Source: Granulicella sp. 5B5 (GTDB taxonomy: Bacteria > Acidobacteriota > Terriglobia > Terriglobales > Acidobacteriaceae). Taken from it: a stretch of 64,000 nucleotides of DNA. Numbering within the stretch: position 1 is the first letter of the stretch; the number at the start of each line of letters is the position of its first letter. Below are positions 43,981 to 52,763 of this stretch, in pieces. The translations under genes were made by a program, and so were the position numbers. The notes beneath the pieces are model-generated. The model searched no databases and was not told where the DNA came from. It worked only from the letters and a program-made list of their open reading frames with translations. The stretch spans positions 1,240,001 through 1,304,000 of the forward strand of contig NZ_CP046444.1 in the NCBI RefSeq assembly GCF_014083945.1, written 5' to 3'.

Positions 43981-45555
43981 CTACACGGTTTTCAATAGCG
44001 AAATGATCGCGCTGCCGACCGGGCTCCCCAATCCCGTGCATGCGTCCCACCCCGGCCCTGCGGAAAACCCACCGTTGTTCCCCTGCGTGATGTCTCGAAA
44101 CGCACCCGCACCACCCGAGGCATACAACGCAGGATTCACAAACCCTGCATCGCTTCCGTTCTGCGCGTTCGCCAGCGCGATCAGCCCCGCCCACAACGGC
44201 GCCACAGCACTCGTTCCACCGATCACCTGTTGCTCTCCATCCACCAGCACCTCATATCCAGTCGACGGGTCCGCATCGCCCGCCACATCCGGAACCCCCC
44301 GCCCACCACCTTTCGTCGTCGGCGCCGGCACATTCGAGTTCGCCTGCCAGCTCGGCAGCGCGAACGAGTTGCTCACACCGCCGCCGGTAGCGCCCTCGTC
44401 GTCCGAGAGCTCATTCCACACCACCTCGTTCGTGATCCGCGTCCCGCTGCCCATCAGCTTCGTCCCACCACACGCCAACACATTTGGGCTGGACGCCGGA
44501 AAGTCCACATGGTTCGCCGACCCGCTCACACCATCGGTCGAACCATCGTCGCCAGCCGCCACCGTAATCGTCACACCCACAGCAGCGGCGGCCTGGCACG
44601 CGGCGTTCAGCGCCGCAAGGCCCTGCGCCGTCCACGTCGACTCCGGCCCGCCCCAGCTGATCGACACCACGCTCGGCTTATTCACCGTGTCATGCACCGC
44701 CGTCGACACCGCATCCACAAATCCCTGGTCTGTGTTCGGCGCAAAGTACACCGCGACCTTCGCCCCCGGCGCCACCGCCGCACTCACCTCGATGTCCAGC
44801 ATCACCTCGCCATCCGCGCCGCTCGGATCGCCCGGAGAATTCGTCCCGCCATCCACCGTCACAGCCGTCACCGCCGGAGCGCTCAATCCCAACCCCGAAA
44901 AGTACGTCTCAATATCCGACTCCACAAACCCGCCGCCCAGCTCAACGATCCCAATCGTCTGCCCGCTCGCCGTCACGCCCTGCGGAAACCCATACAGCGC
45001 TCCCACCTGCACCGGCGTAAACGAACCTGTCACCGCGTTTGGCTTTGCGATCCGAAAATGCGGCCTCGCTTGCGGACGGTTGTCCAGGCCTAGCACCGCT
45101 ATCACATGCCCGTCCAGCTCCTGCGGGATATTCACCGCTCCCTCGCGCACCCGGAACGCACCCGAGCCCGACTCCACGCGACGCAGCGCCACACCAAACG
45201 CCCGCTCCATATCCGACACCGTCCCATGCAGATGCACCGTGCATCGCCCCGGAGAAGGACTCGCGTCCATCGTCAATCCAAACTCCTCGGCGAACGCCTT
45301 CACCACCGCCACCGACGCCGGATCGGCACCATGCTTCTCCGCAAACTCCTCGCGGCTCATCCGCACCTGCCCCACGCCCGTCGCAGGCGGCACCGGGCTC
45401 TTCGGCTTCACAATCACCGTCACCGTAATCCCGGCCTCGGCCACCGACTCCGCCGAGCGCTCCACCGCACCCACCTGCCCCGCCGCTTCAAACGGCTTCC
45501 GTGCGCTGCCCTTCAGCGCGACTCTGCTCTGCTCTGCAAACTTTGACTTCGCCAT
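43981..45555 (-). CDS. S53 family peptidase (sedolisin/kumamolisin)
   Basis: A 524-residue acid-acting serine-carboxyl peptidase. The N-terminal activation domain (SRVALKGSARKPFEAAG; AEFGLTMDASPSPGRCTVHL; VSDMERAFGVALRRVESG) is followed by the subtilisin-like catalytic domain. The latter has IGIVELGGGF, the Glu/Asp pair region (GEVMLDIEVSAAVAPGAKVA), VVSISWGGPESTW, and the nucleophile in GGTSAVAPLWAGLIALANA. No classical signal peptide is seen, as is often so for kumamolisins. The ATG at 45555 with GGGGAG upstream is preferred over 45657. Convergent with infB. It probably degrades proteins outside the cell at acid pH. Confidence 0.9.
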   Translation of the reverse strand: MAKSKFAEQSRVALKGSARKPFEAAGQVGAVERSAESVAEAGITVTVIVKPKSPVPPATGVGQVRMSREEFAEKHGADPASVAVVKAFAEEFGLTMDASPSPGRCTVHLHGTVSDMERAFGVALRRVESGSGAFRVREGAVNIPQELDGHVIAVLGLDNRPQARPHFRIAKPNAVTGSFTPVQVGALYGFPQGVTASGQTIGIVELGGGFVESDIETYFSGLGLSAPAVTAVTVDGGTNSPGDPSGADGEVMLDIEVSAAVAPGAKVAVYFAPNTDQGFVDAVSTAVHDTVNKPSVVSISWGGPESTWTAQGLAALNAACQAAAAVGVTITVAAGDDGSTDGVSGSANHVDFPASSPNVLACGGTKLMGSGTRITNEVVWNELSDDEGATGGGVSNSFALPSWQANSNVPAPTTKGGGRGVPDVAGDADPSTGYEVLVDGEQQVIGGTSAVAPLWAGLIALANAQNGSDAGFVNPALYASGGAGAFRDITQGNNGGFSAGPGWDACTGLGSPVGSAIISLLKTV

Positions 45556-45691
45556 GGCAACACTCCCCGTAAGCCCTTGAGGCCCGATGCCTGACTTAGA
45601 TGCGCGACTCGCCCCTCGCGCCATCATCCACAGCATGACGAAAGCATCGTCAACCATACGTGTTTTAGTGAAGCTCTGAACAAGGTCTCGT

Positions 45692-45762
45692 GCTTTGAAG
45701 GGGCGGGACTTTAGTCCCGCCGTAAAGCCTCCGAAATCAGTGCGGCTTTAGCCGCGGAGGGA
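45692..45762. repeat. CTTTAG hairpin repeats, family B copy 4
   Basis: Begins TTTGAAGGGG like copy 2. Hairpins are GCGGGAC-TTTA-GTCCCGC (45703-45720) and GCGGC-TTTA-GCCGC (45742-45755), different stem sequences around the same TTTA loop. It lies in the 300-bp gap (45556-45855) between the DUF5916 gene and the S53 gene; I see nothing else in that gap. Confidence 0.85.
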
Positions 45763-45855
45763 ACGCTCGCACGTTCAGGGTTTCCTTAACCATCTACCAG
45801 CGCCGTGGCGCAACTCCGCGTTAAACTTCGCGCACTTGGCGGGAAAGTCTTGCGA

Positions 45856-48237
45856 CTAAAACCGCAGCAGATAGCTCGCCTTCACAAAGAATTGTCGCCC
45901 ATCATTCAAATACAGCCTCGACACCGGCGGCGTCGTATTGTTCGGATCGCAATCCCCATCCGGCAACCGGTTGCACAACGCGCGGTCGATGTTCTGGATA
46001 TCGTTGTTGTATCCCACATACACCGCCGTCCCCGGATGCGGCAGCCACGTCAGCAGCGCCTCCGTGCTCACATGCTTCGTGCGCTGCAGGCTCGTCTCCA
46101 GCGGGTTCGCCAGCACCGAGTCGTACTCCACAATCGTCCTCGCCGAGAGCGCCTTCGTGAACTGGTAGTTGATCTTCGTCCGGAACGTCTGGCTCTCATA
46201 CACATCCGCATTCGTATGCGCGTTGTGGTCGCGGTCCAGCAGGTACGTGTTGTCGATGGTCACGTTGTGCAGTGGAAGCACGCTCACCAGCGCCTGCAAT
46301 GTCTGCTGGTCCAACAGGAACGGCACATCGTTGTTCGCCGGCGGGTTGTAGTTCACATTGCCGCTCCGCAGGCCTACGATGTTCAGGTTCAACTGCCGCA
46401 GCGGCGCGCTCCGCACCACGAACCCGCCATAGTTCTCCGTAAAGTTCACGCTGTGCGACAGCGCATACCCATCCTGCGGCCCCACCGTATCCGAGTTCTC
46501 CCCACCGATCGGCGCAATCACCGTATTGCCCTTCAGCGTGAAGAACGGATCGAACTGCGAGTAGTGATAAATCCGGTTGCCCTGGTGGTCATACGCCACC
46601 TGTTGATTGTTCTCCAGCCCAATGCTCTGCACAAAACTGTGCTTCGGATACCACTGATAGGTCGAGTGCTCCTGGTCGTGATAGTAGTCCGTCGTCTGGA
46701 TGAACCCCACCGCACTCTGAAAGCCCGTGCTGTAGTCGTCGAATTCATTCTGGAGGTTCCACGCATGCCCCTGCCGGCTGACGCTGAGCGTGCTCGCCGG
46801 CCCTGCGCTATAGCTATCGCCGCTGCCCTCGTCTCCACTCCCTAGCAGCGTCCCATTCACGTTCTTCGTCGAGCTCTCCACCATCTGCCCGGTCGCCGTC
46901 CACTTCTCATTCATCCGCCACGTAAAGTCGACGCCCCCAATGCGGTTCCAGCTTCCTGCAAACTCATAGTCCGTATACATCAGCCCAAGGCTCGATCCCT
47001 TGCCCAGGTCCTGGGTCACGCGTCCCACGCCAAACAGCGCCTTCTTGCCGAAGTCGGGATCGCTCGTCGCAAACGTCTCGCCCGGCCCGCGATCGTCCGC
47101 CAGCAGAATGCCGATGTTCGTCCCGCCGATCTTGCCCGTCGCCCGCACCCCAAACACCGGCCGCACGATATTGCGCGTGTACAGCAGGTCGATCGGGGTC
47201 GTAAAGTAATTCGCATTCTCCAGAAAGAACGGCCGCAGCTCCGGAAAGTACACCGGATACCGCTGGTTCACCGTGAACTGCGGCTGGTCGCTCTCAATGT
47301 CGCTGAAGTCCGGGTTCACCGTCGCGTCCAGCACGATCGAGTCCTTCACCACGGCTTTCACCTCACCGCCCCCGGTTGCCTCTGCATTGCGAGTGCTGAA
47401 GTAAGGGTCCAGCGGGTTCAGCCCATTCAGCGCATGGACGTTCTGCCCCAGCATGTAGGGGTTCAACTGAATGTTGTGCGACCCCGTCACACCCGTGATC
47501 CCCAGCAGCGTCCCCTCCTGCGGCAGAGTCCCTGTAATGCTCGTCGCAATGTGCGGCCACGAGTCCGTCTCACTGTTGCGAGGAAAGTTCCGCTGCAGCA
47601 CCACGCCCCAGTCCTGAGCATCCGGCCGGAAGCGCAGGCTCTTGAACGGGATCGCAAACAGCGCCATCCACCCCTTGCTCGTCACCTCGCCGTCCGAATC
47701 CCACACCTGGTCGTAGCTGTAGTCCGTCCCGTTTCCCTCAGTCCACGCCGCGTCCGCCTGCACGCCCGCCGCATTGGTCTGAAACAGAATCCCCCGCCGA
47801 TGGTCCTGGAACGTATCCAGCAGCACCGACACATTGTCATCAGTCAGAATGTTCTCCCGCCGCGCCAGGTGTCCGCGGATCGCCGCCGGATCACTGTCGT
47901 AGCAGGCGAACACCACATACAGCGCCGTCGACGTCCTCCCAATCCAAGCCACTGTCTTCTGCGTCCCAGGCAACCCGTCGCTCGGCGCGCTCTGGATAAA
48001 CCCATCCACCTCCGTCAACTGGTTCTTGATCTCCGCCTTCGGCTCCATCTCCGCAAAGTCCCGCAGCGTGATCCCCCGCGACAGCACCGGCACCTTCTTA
48101 TCCGTCGCCTGCTGCGGCTTCGGAGGCGCCGCCGTCACCACCGTCGGCTTGCCAGCCTGTCCCCCCGTCGATACCTGTCCCACAGCAACCGCCCCACCAC
48201 CGGTTACCAACCCGCAGAGCAACAAAAGCTTCAGCAC
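45856..48237 (-). CDS. DUF5916 outer-membrane-type protein with CBM9-like domain
   Basis: A 793-residue exported protein. After a signal peptide (LLLLCGLVTGGGAVAVGQ) comes a CBM9-like beta domain (KTVAWIGRTSTALYVVFACY, DDNVSVLLDTFQDHRRG, GWMALFAIPFKSLRF). DUF5916 follows, with its marks NPDFSDIESDQPQFTVNQRY and FFLENANYF, and a long strand-rich part ends in LRF, as expected for an outer-membrane barrel. The role is unknown; the family is common in Acidobacteria and Bacteroidetes. The start GTG at 48237 has GGAG five bases upstream and begins the signal peptide directly; the open frame extends back to a TTG at 48285. Confidence 0.85.
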   Translation of the reverse strand: MLKLLLLCGLVTGGGAVAVGQVSTGGQAGKPTVVTAAPPKPQQATDKKVPVLSRGITLRDFAEMEPKAEIKNQLTEVDGFIQSAPSDGLPGTQKTVAWIGRTSTALYVVFACYDSDPAAIRGHLARRENILTDDNVSVLLDTFQDHRRGILFQTNAAGVQADAAWTEGNGTDYSYDQVWDSDGEVTSKGWMALFAIPFKSLRFRPDAQDWGVVLQRNFPRNSETDSWPHIATSITGTLPQEGTLLGITGVTGSHNIQLNPYMLGQNVHALNGLNPLDPYFSTRNAEATGGGEVKAVVKDSIVLDATVNPDFSDIESDQPQFTVNQRYPVYFPELRPFFLENANYFTTPIDLLYTRNIVRPVFGVRATGKIGGTNIGILLADDRGPGETFATSDPDFGKKALFGVGRVTQDLGKGSSLGLMYTDYEFAGSWNRIGGVDFTWRMNEKWTATGQMVESSTKNVNGTLLGSGDEGSGDSYSAGPASTLSVSRQGHAWNLQNEFDDYSTGFQSAVGFIQTTDYYHDQEHSTYQWYPKHSFVQSIGLENNQQVAYDHQGNRIYHYSQFDPFFTLKGNTVIAPIGGENSDTVGPQDGYALSHSVNFTENYGGFVVRSAPLRQLNLNIVGLRSGNVNYNPPANNDVPFLLDQQTLQALVSVLPLHNVTIDNTYLLDRDHNAHTNADVYESQTFRTKINYQFTKALSARTIVEYDSVLANPLETSLQRTKHVSTEALLTWLPHPGTAVYVGYNNDIQNIDRALCNRLPDGDCDPNNTTPPVSRLYLNDGRQFFVKASYLLRF

Positions 48238-48528
48238 AAACTCTCCATCCGTTGCGGGTCTGCGACCGGGCATACGCGCATTCAATTAGTTTCGCTCGGA
48301 GCTACGCAAATTGGACGGACCGGGTTCCCGAACGTCTGTGAATTCCACCACAAAAACTGTCAAGCGATCAATCATTCAAGTCACTCAATCGAAAAAGGAT
48401 AGAACTACACAATCACCCTCCACCCAACCGTACAATAGAAGTAGGGACAACTTGGCAACTGCCCTTGCCTGTTTTCCTCTGCGTACTCTGCGGGCTTCTA
48501 CATTGCGCCCTCTGCGTGAAAGCTCTTG

Positions 48529-48558
48529 CCGCAGCAAGCGCCAAAGGCGCGAGCGTAC
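48529..48558 (+). repeat. CAAGCGCC/GGCGCGAGCGTAC module
   Basis: A 30-bp module that matches 3366-3395 at all but about two bases and partly matches 1631-1656. Here it lies without family A, inside a longer unit that ends with repeat D, so it looks like a nested insertion. Confidence 0.75.
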
Positions 48559-48577
48559 CTCAGCATCCCGCAGCCCT

Positions 48578-48650
48578 GATCAGACCTTCACAAGTCCACC
48601 CTTAACCCCAATCGGCTCCGGATTTTAGATCAAAAAGTACCCGGGGGGAG
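48578..48650 (+). repeat. Dispersed repeat D, copy 2
   Basis: Matches 26974-27046: GATCAGACCTTCACAAGTCC at the start and ATTTTAGATCAAAAAGTACC plus a G-run at the end. It lies 39 bp before the GTG start of the next gene. Confidence 0.85.
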
Positions 48651-48689
48651 GGGTGGGGTGTATCTACGAGTTCGGTCTACAATCGACTC

Positions 48690-49862
48690 GTGAACCTCGA
48701 CGCCCTGCAGTCCGCGCTCCGCGACGCCCACCTCGACGGCTGGCTCTTCTACGACCACCACCACCGCGACCCCATCGCCTACCGCATCCTCGGCCTCGAC
48801 GAGAACAGCTTCGTCTCCCGCCGCTGGTTCTACTTCGTCCCCGCCACCGGCGAGCCCCGCAAGCTCGTCCACCGCATCGAGTCCGGCAAGCTTGACATAC
48901 TCCCCGGCACCCGCGACGCCTACTCCAGCTGGCAGGAGCTCGAACAGAAACTCGAGTCCATGCTCGATGGCTCGACCAGAATCGCCATGCAATACTCCCC
49001 GCGCAACGCCATCATGTACGTCTCCATGGTCGACGCAGGAACCGTTGAGCTCATCCGCAGCTTCGGCAAGGACATCGTCAGCTCCGCCGATCTCGTCAGC
49101 ATCTTCGAGGCCGTCCTCACCGAGGAGCAGATCGACAGCCACTACGCCGCCCAGAAGAAGGTCGACGCCGTCCTCGCCGCCGGCTGGCGCCGCATCGGCG
49201 ACAGCGTCCGCGCTGGCACGAAGATTGGCGAGATCGACGTAGTGAACTTCTTCCTCGAGTCCTTCCAGCGCGAAGGCCTCTTCACCGATCACGGCCCCAA
49301 CTGCTCCGTCGGCCCCAACTCCGCCGACTCCCACTACGAGCCGACAGCCGAAACCTCACGCCCCATCAAGCAGGGCGACTTCGTCCTCATCGACATCTGG
49401 GCCAAACTGAACTCCCCACAGGCCATCTGGTACGACATCACCTGGACCGGCGTCGTCGGCCGCGAGCCCACCGACCGCGAGCACCTCGTCTTCAACACCG
49501 TCCGCGACGCCCGCGACGCCGCCATCGCAGCCGTCCAGTCAGCCTACGCGAAGAACCAGCCCATCGCCGGCTGGCAGGCCGACGACGCAGCCCGCGCCAT
49601 CATCCGCAACGCAGGCTTCGGCCCGGAGTTCACCCACCGCACCGGCCACAACATCGCCGTCTCGCTCCACGGCAACGGCGCGCACCTGGACAACCTCGAG
49701 ACCCACGACGAGCGCCTCCTGCTGCCCAACACCTGCTTCTCCGTGGAACCCGGCATCTACATCGTCGGCGAGTTCGGTGTCCGCAGCGAGGTCGACATGA
49801 TCACCCGTCCCGGCAGCGCAGTCGTCACCGGCCCCGCCCAGTCCGAGCTCCTCCGCGTCTGA
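48690..49862 (+). CDS. M24 metallopeptidase, Xaa-Pro aminopeptidase-like
   Basis: A 390-residue pita-bread-fold peptidase. The N-terminal creatinase-like domain covers about 1-165. The C-terminal catalytic domain has metal ligands in VLIDIWAKLNSPQAIWYDIT (two Asp), GPEFTHRTGHNIAVSLHG (His) and NTCFSVEPGIYIVGEFGVRS (Glu). It resembles aminopeptidase P-like proteins that remove residues before proline, but motif spacing is not canonical PepP and the substrate is unsure. The start is GTG at 48690. It is followed after 20 bp by a membrane protein gene on the same strand, so the three genes to 50478 may be one operon. Confidence 0.85.
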   Translation: MNLDALQSALRDAHLDGWLFYDHHHRDPIAYRILGLDENSFVSRRWFYFVPATGEPRKLVHRIESGKLDILPGTRDAYSSWQELEQKLESMLDGSTRIAMQYSPRNAIMYVSMVDAGTVELIRSFGKDIVSSADLVSIFEAVLTEEQIDSHYAAQKKVDAVLAAGWRRIGDSVRAGTKIGEIDVVNFFLESFQREGLFTDHGPNCSVGPNSADSHYEPTAETSRPIKQGDFVLIDIWAKLNSPQAIWYDITWTGVVGREPTDREHLVFNTVRDARDAAIAAVQSAYAKNQPIAGWQADDAARAIIRNAGFGPEFTHRTGHNIAVSLHGNGAHLDNLETHDERLLLPNTCFSVEPGIYIVGEFGVRSEVDMITRPGSAVVTGPAQSELLRV

Positions 49863-49882
49863 CACTGCTAGAATCGAGACCG

Positions 49883-50305
49883 ATGGCTACTCCAGCGAAG
49901 ACCCCCGCCGCCCCAGACGCAGCGGCTAAAAACTCAACCTTCCCGATGCTCGTCCTCCTAGCCGGCTGGCTCGTCCCCGGTCTCGGTCACGTCCTTGTCG
50001 GGAAAAAGATCCGCGCCCTGCTGCTCTTCGTCTCCATCCTCGGCATGTACCTCATCGGCCTCTCTCTCGCCGGCAAGGTCTACCAGCCCAACACAGGAGA
50101 CATCCTCGACATCCTCGGCTTCGTCGGCCAGCTCGGCATGGGCCTGCTCTACGTCATCGCGCGGGTCTTCTCGCTCGGCGCCACGTCAGCCGTCAACACC
50201 CTCGCCGACTACGGCACCAAGGCCCTCGTCATCGCCGGCCTGCTCAACCTCATCTCCGCGGTCGACGCGCACTCGCTGGCCAACGGCAGAAAGGCCTCCT
50301 ACTAA
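49883..50305 (+). CDS. Small polytopic membrane protein (DUF6677-like)
   Basis: A 140-residue protein with three to four membrane segments: FPMLVLLAGWLVPGLGHVLV, ALLLFVSILGMYLIGLSLAG, LGFVGQLGMGLLYVIARVF and ALVIAGLLNLISAVDAHSL. The GWLVPGLGHVLVGKKIRALL element resembles TM2-type proteins, and the whole resembles DUF6677 of Acidobacteria. The function is unknown. Its TAA overlaps the ATG of the next small gene (TAATG), so the two are translationally coupled. Confidence 0.75.
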   Translation: MATPAKTPAAPDAAAKNSTFPMLVLLAGWLVPGLGHVLVGKKIRALLLFVSILGMYLIGLSLAGKVYQPNTGDILDILGFVGQLGMGLLYVIARVFSLGATSAVNTLADYGTKALVIAGLLNLISAVDAHSLANGRKASY

Positions 50306-50478
50306 TGCTGAGCCACTTCTCCGCTGTCCTGCTCTTCGCGCTCTTCATCTCGGTAGTCTTCGGTATCACGCAGCGCGCGCAGCCGCGCATGATGGTCCGC
50401 TTCGGCGCCTACTGCTTCGTACTCTTTGTCGGCAGCGTCATCGTCATCAGCTGGCTCATGTGGGTTATCAAGCACTAA
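50305..50478 (+). CDS. 57-residue two-helix membrane protein
   Basis: A small gene starting at the ATG that overlaps the previous stop (TAATG) and ending at TAA 50476-50478. The product has two hydrophobic segments, VLLFALFISVVFGI and FGAYCFVLFVGSVIVISWLM, joined by a basic turn (TQRAQPRMMVR), so a helical hairpin is likely. Position and coupling suggest it works with the DUF6677-like protein, perhaps as a subunit. I do not recognise a family. It is convergent with the pseudopilin gene, with 8 bp between stops. Confidence 0.75.
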   Translation: MLSHFSAVLLFALFISVVFGITQRAQPRMMVRFGAYCFVLFVGSVIVISWLMWVIKH

Positions 50479-50486
50479 CCACACAT

Positions 50487-51392
50487 CTACGGGAACGGGT
50501 TCGTACTCGGCGAAGTCGTTGTGCCTGAGCCGCCGAAACTTGGTCCTGTAGAACCGCTGGCTCCGTTCGCGCTGTTCGGCGTCCCATTCAGGTTGTTTCC
50601 GAAGCTGCTCGCCGACTGCGACGCAATCCCGCCTCCTGTAATGTTCACCGACTGCTTCAGGATCTCGATCCGCGGGTCGTACCAGAACTCCCACGTGTCA
50701 TAGGTCGTCTGCTGGTTCGGGTTCGTGATCGAGTTACCCGACTTCGACGTCGTCACCCCAACAATCACGCCGCCCGCGCTATCGCCAAACATGCCGCCAT
50801 CGCCGCTGCTTCCATTACTACCCGTACTGCCGGTCGCCCCACTCGCGCCTGTTGCACCGGTCGCTCCCAAACTGCCGCCAATCGTGGATCCGCCAAAGCC
50901 CGCATTCAGCGCATTGGAGCTGTTCACCGTCGTCGGCCCGATGGCTGCTCCCCCCAGCCCTCCAGCCCCAACCGCCGGCGCGGCAGCACCAAGCCCGGCT
51001 ACCGCCTCACCAAGTTCCTTACCAAAAAACACATGGATCTTCGTCTTCTGCTCACCCAGATGGATCAGCTTCCAGTCCGCCTTGCCAGTCAGTGGGTCAA
51101 CATACTGGTGACGCAGATAACGAATATTGTTCGTGTTCTCCAGCGCCTTGATCGACGGCGGATAGCTATGGCTCCTCCGATAATAGAGCTGGATGGCGCG
51201 AACGTACTGCTCGGCCCGCCGCTGGCTCTCCAGCTCCTTATCGCGCTGTAGATCGGCAGCAACCATCGGCGCAGCTACAGCCAGTGCAATCATCACCAGC
51301 GCAATCAGCACCACGACAGCCAGCAGCATGTAGCCGGCCTCGCCATTAGCTGTCGCTCGTTCTCCTGCCTCGGATTGGATCTCCGTTGCCAT
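50487..51392 (-). CDS. Pseudopilin-like protein with Gly/Thr/Ser-rich tail
   Basis: A 301-residue protein. A 20-residue charged leader ends in GEAG, followed by the hydrophobic helix YMLLAVVVLIALVMIALAVA, the layout of type IV prepilin/pseudopilin. The GspG-like core is RRAEQYVRAIQLYYRRSHSYPPSI and YVDPLTGKADW. The Glu normally at mature position 5 is Ala. The C-terminal part is long and low-complexity, with collagen-like GATGATGASGATGSTG repeats and a Ser/Thr/Gly/Pro-rich end. Last gene of the pilus-like operon, 31 bp after the PilP-like gene. It probably forms or caps a periplasmic pseudopilus. Confidence 0.85.
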   Translation of the reverse strand: MATEIQSEAGERATANGEAGYMLLAVVVLIALVMIALAVAAPMVAADLQRDKELESQRRAEQYVRAIQLYYRRSHSYPPSIKALENTNNIRYLRHQYVDPLTGKADWKLIHLGEQKTKIHVFFGKELGEAVAGLGAAAPAVGAGGLGGAAIGPTTVNSSNALNAGFGGSTIGGSLGATGATGASGATGSTGSNGSSGDGGMFGDSAGGVIVGVTTSKSGNSITNPNQQTTYDTWEFWYDPRIEILKQSVNITGGGIASQSASSFGNNLNGTPNSANGASGSTGPSFGGSGTTTSPSTNPFP

Positions 51393-51423
51393 CGCGGGCG
51401 TGATGCTCCTTAGGCGCGCTCAG

Positions 51424-52086
51424 TCAGTTCGTCTGTAATGGCAACGACTTCACGTTGCCATTCGACAGATCTTCCACCTCGACGCCGCCGGGACCGATGC
51501 TGTGGACCTTATACCGGCGCGCGACGATATCGCCCTCCGCAGCAAGATACACATCCTCGTCATGCAGCAGGAAAGCCTGCTTCTTACCGTCAGAGGTAAC
51601 CTCCGTCCCGAAGAACTTCAGGTTGATCGGTGGCGGTGGTGGTGGCCCCGTCTGCACCGGAACCACCGGCCCCGTATTCGTGTTTGGTCGCGCAGGTGGA
51701 ACCGGCCCGTTTACCTTCGCAGTTGGCGGAACATAGACCAGCGAGAAGATGTTCCGTCCCGTGCCTGTGTACACCAGGCTCTCCGTCCGCAGCATGGCTC
51801 GTTCATCCAGAGTCGGGTCCAGGCTGCTGGAAGTGCTCGCCATCTTCGTCGCCGCGACACCAGGTGCAACTCCCTGCCCTGTCCCCTGAGAGGCGCTCTG
51901 CGCGGCTCCAGCCCGCGGCGTATTGCCGCTCGGCTTCGTCAACACAACCGGCGCCTGCTGCGGTGCCGGTGTGCTTGTCGCAAAGTCGGTCTCATACACA
52001 TAGATGGCTGCGCCCAGAAACACCACTCCAAAGACGATGTAGGCAATCATCTTCTTCTGCTGTTCCTTTTGCTGAGGAGTGCTCAT
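51424..52086 (-). CDS. PilP/GspC-like inner-membrane protein
   Basis: A 220-residue protein with one N-terminal membrane helix (IAYIVFGVVFLGAAIYVY), a Pro/Thr-rich linker, and a C-terminal beta domain of the PilP/GspC homology-region type: INLKFFGTEVTSDGKKQAFL, EDVYLAAEGDIVARRYKVHS and GGVEVEDLSNG. In pilus systems this subunit links the inner-membrane PilN-PilO complex to the secretin. Its start overlaps the stop of the PilO-like gene by 4 bp. The identity is inferred from order and domain pattern. Confidence 0.75.
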   Translation of the reverse strand: MSTPQQKEQQKKMIAYIVFGVVFLGAAIYVYETDFATSTPAPQQAPVVLTKPSGNTPRAGAAQSASQGTGQGVAPGVAATKMASTSSSLDPTLDERAMLRTESLVYTGTGRNIFSLVYVPPTAKVNGPVPPARPNTNTGPVVPVQTGPPPPPPINLKFFGTEVTSDGKKQAFLLHDEDVYLAAEGDIVARRYKVHSIGPGGVEVEDLSNGNVKSLPLQTN

Positions 52087-52763
52087 CGTTTGCCTCCCGC
52101 CGTCGTGCTGGCGTCAGCCGCCGCCGGGGGCGCCATCGACTCCGCCACACTCGGGCTGCGCAGATACGTGACCATCCTCAACCGGAGGTTCACCTGTCCC
52201 GTCTGCTGCCCGGAGAGGTTGATATTGGTGATCACAAAGAACAGCTTGTCACGTTCGGCCGTGTTGATGAACTCAACAATCGACCTGTAGTCCCCGGTCA
52301 CATTCGCATCGAGCCGCAGCTCGGTCAGCGCCGCATCGCCTGCAAGCACCGGGCTCTGCGCATACTGCACGTGCATCAATCGAACGCCTTTGTTCTTCGT
52401 CAACATACCCAGCTCAGTCAGCACCTGCGAGTACGCATACGGAAGCCGCTGCTGGTAAAACTTGTTCGCATCTGCAGTCGAGTTCTCCAGCTTCGCATCC
52501 AGTCCACGTAGCGGCTTCGCTGCAATCTCAGCAGCCCGCATCTGCGATCGAGCCTGGTCCATCGCCGCCGCGTTGTTCGAGTTCAGGCCCTGCCAGACAA
52601 ACAACAGCTGCACAGCCAAATACAAAGTCACGATGGCAAGAATAGCAACGCCCGCAAAGTGCAGGTTCAGTTCCGTCAAAAGCGCTTTCGCACGCTCGGT
52701 CATCTGCGGCATGCGTCGCAGCAGCGATCCATTCTCGGAGGGCGTCACAGCAGTTGTGCTCAT
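52083..52763 (-). CDS. pilO: PilO-like pilus assembly protein
   Basis: A 226-residue protein with a cytosolic start, one membrane helix (FAGVAILAIVTLYLAVQLLF), a coiled-coil-prone stretch (AAMDQARSQMRAAEIAAKPL) and a C-terminal ferredoxin-like part (DALTELRLDANVTGDYRSIV, VEFINTAERDKLFFVITNIN). The pattern matches PilO, which pairs with PilN in the periplasm to align the assembly platform. It overlaps pilN-like and PilP-like genes by 4 bp each, so the three are tightly coupled. Confidence 0.75.
   Translation of the reverse strand: MSTTAVTPSENGSLLRRMPQMTERAKALLTELNLHFAGVAILAIVTLYLAVQLLFVWQGLNSNNAAAMDQARSQMRAAEIAAKPLRGLDAKLENSTADANKFYQQRLPYAYSQVLTELGMLTKNKGVRLMHVQYAQSPVLAGDAALTELRLDANVTGDYRSIVEFINTAERDKLFFVITNINLSGQQTGQVNLRLRMVTYLRSPSVAESMAPPAAADASTTAGGKR

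Larger units (their letters stand above)
48238..48689. other. Divergent intergenic region with nested repeats, 452 bp
   Basis: Separates the DUF5916 gene (minus) from the Xaa-Pro aminopeptidase-like gene (plus). Features are TACAAT at 48431 in CCGTACAATAGAAGTAGGG, the 30-bp module at 48529-48558, and repeat D copy 2 at 48578-48650 followed by a G-run. No ORF is convincing. Confidence 0.6.
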
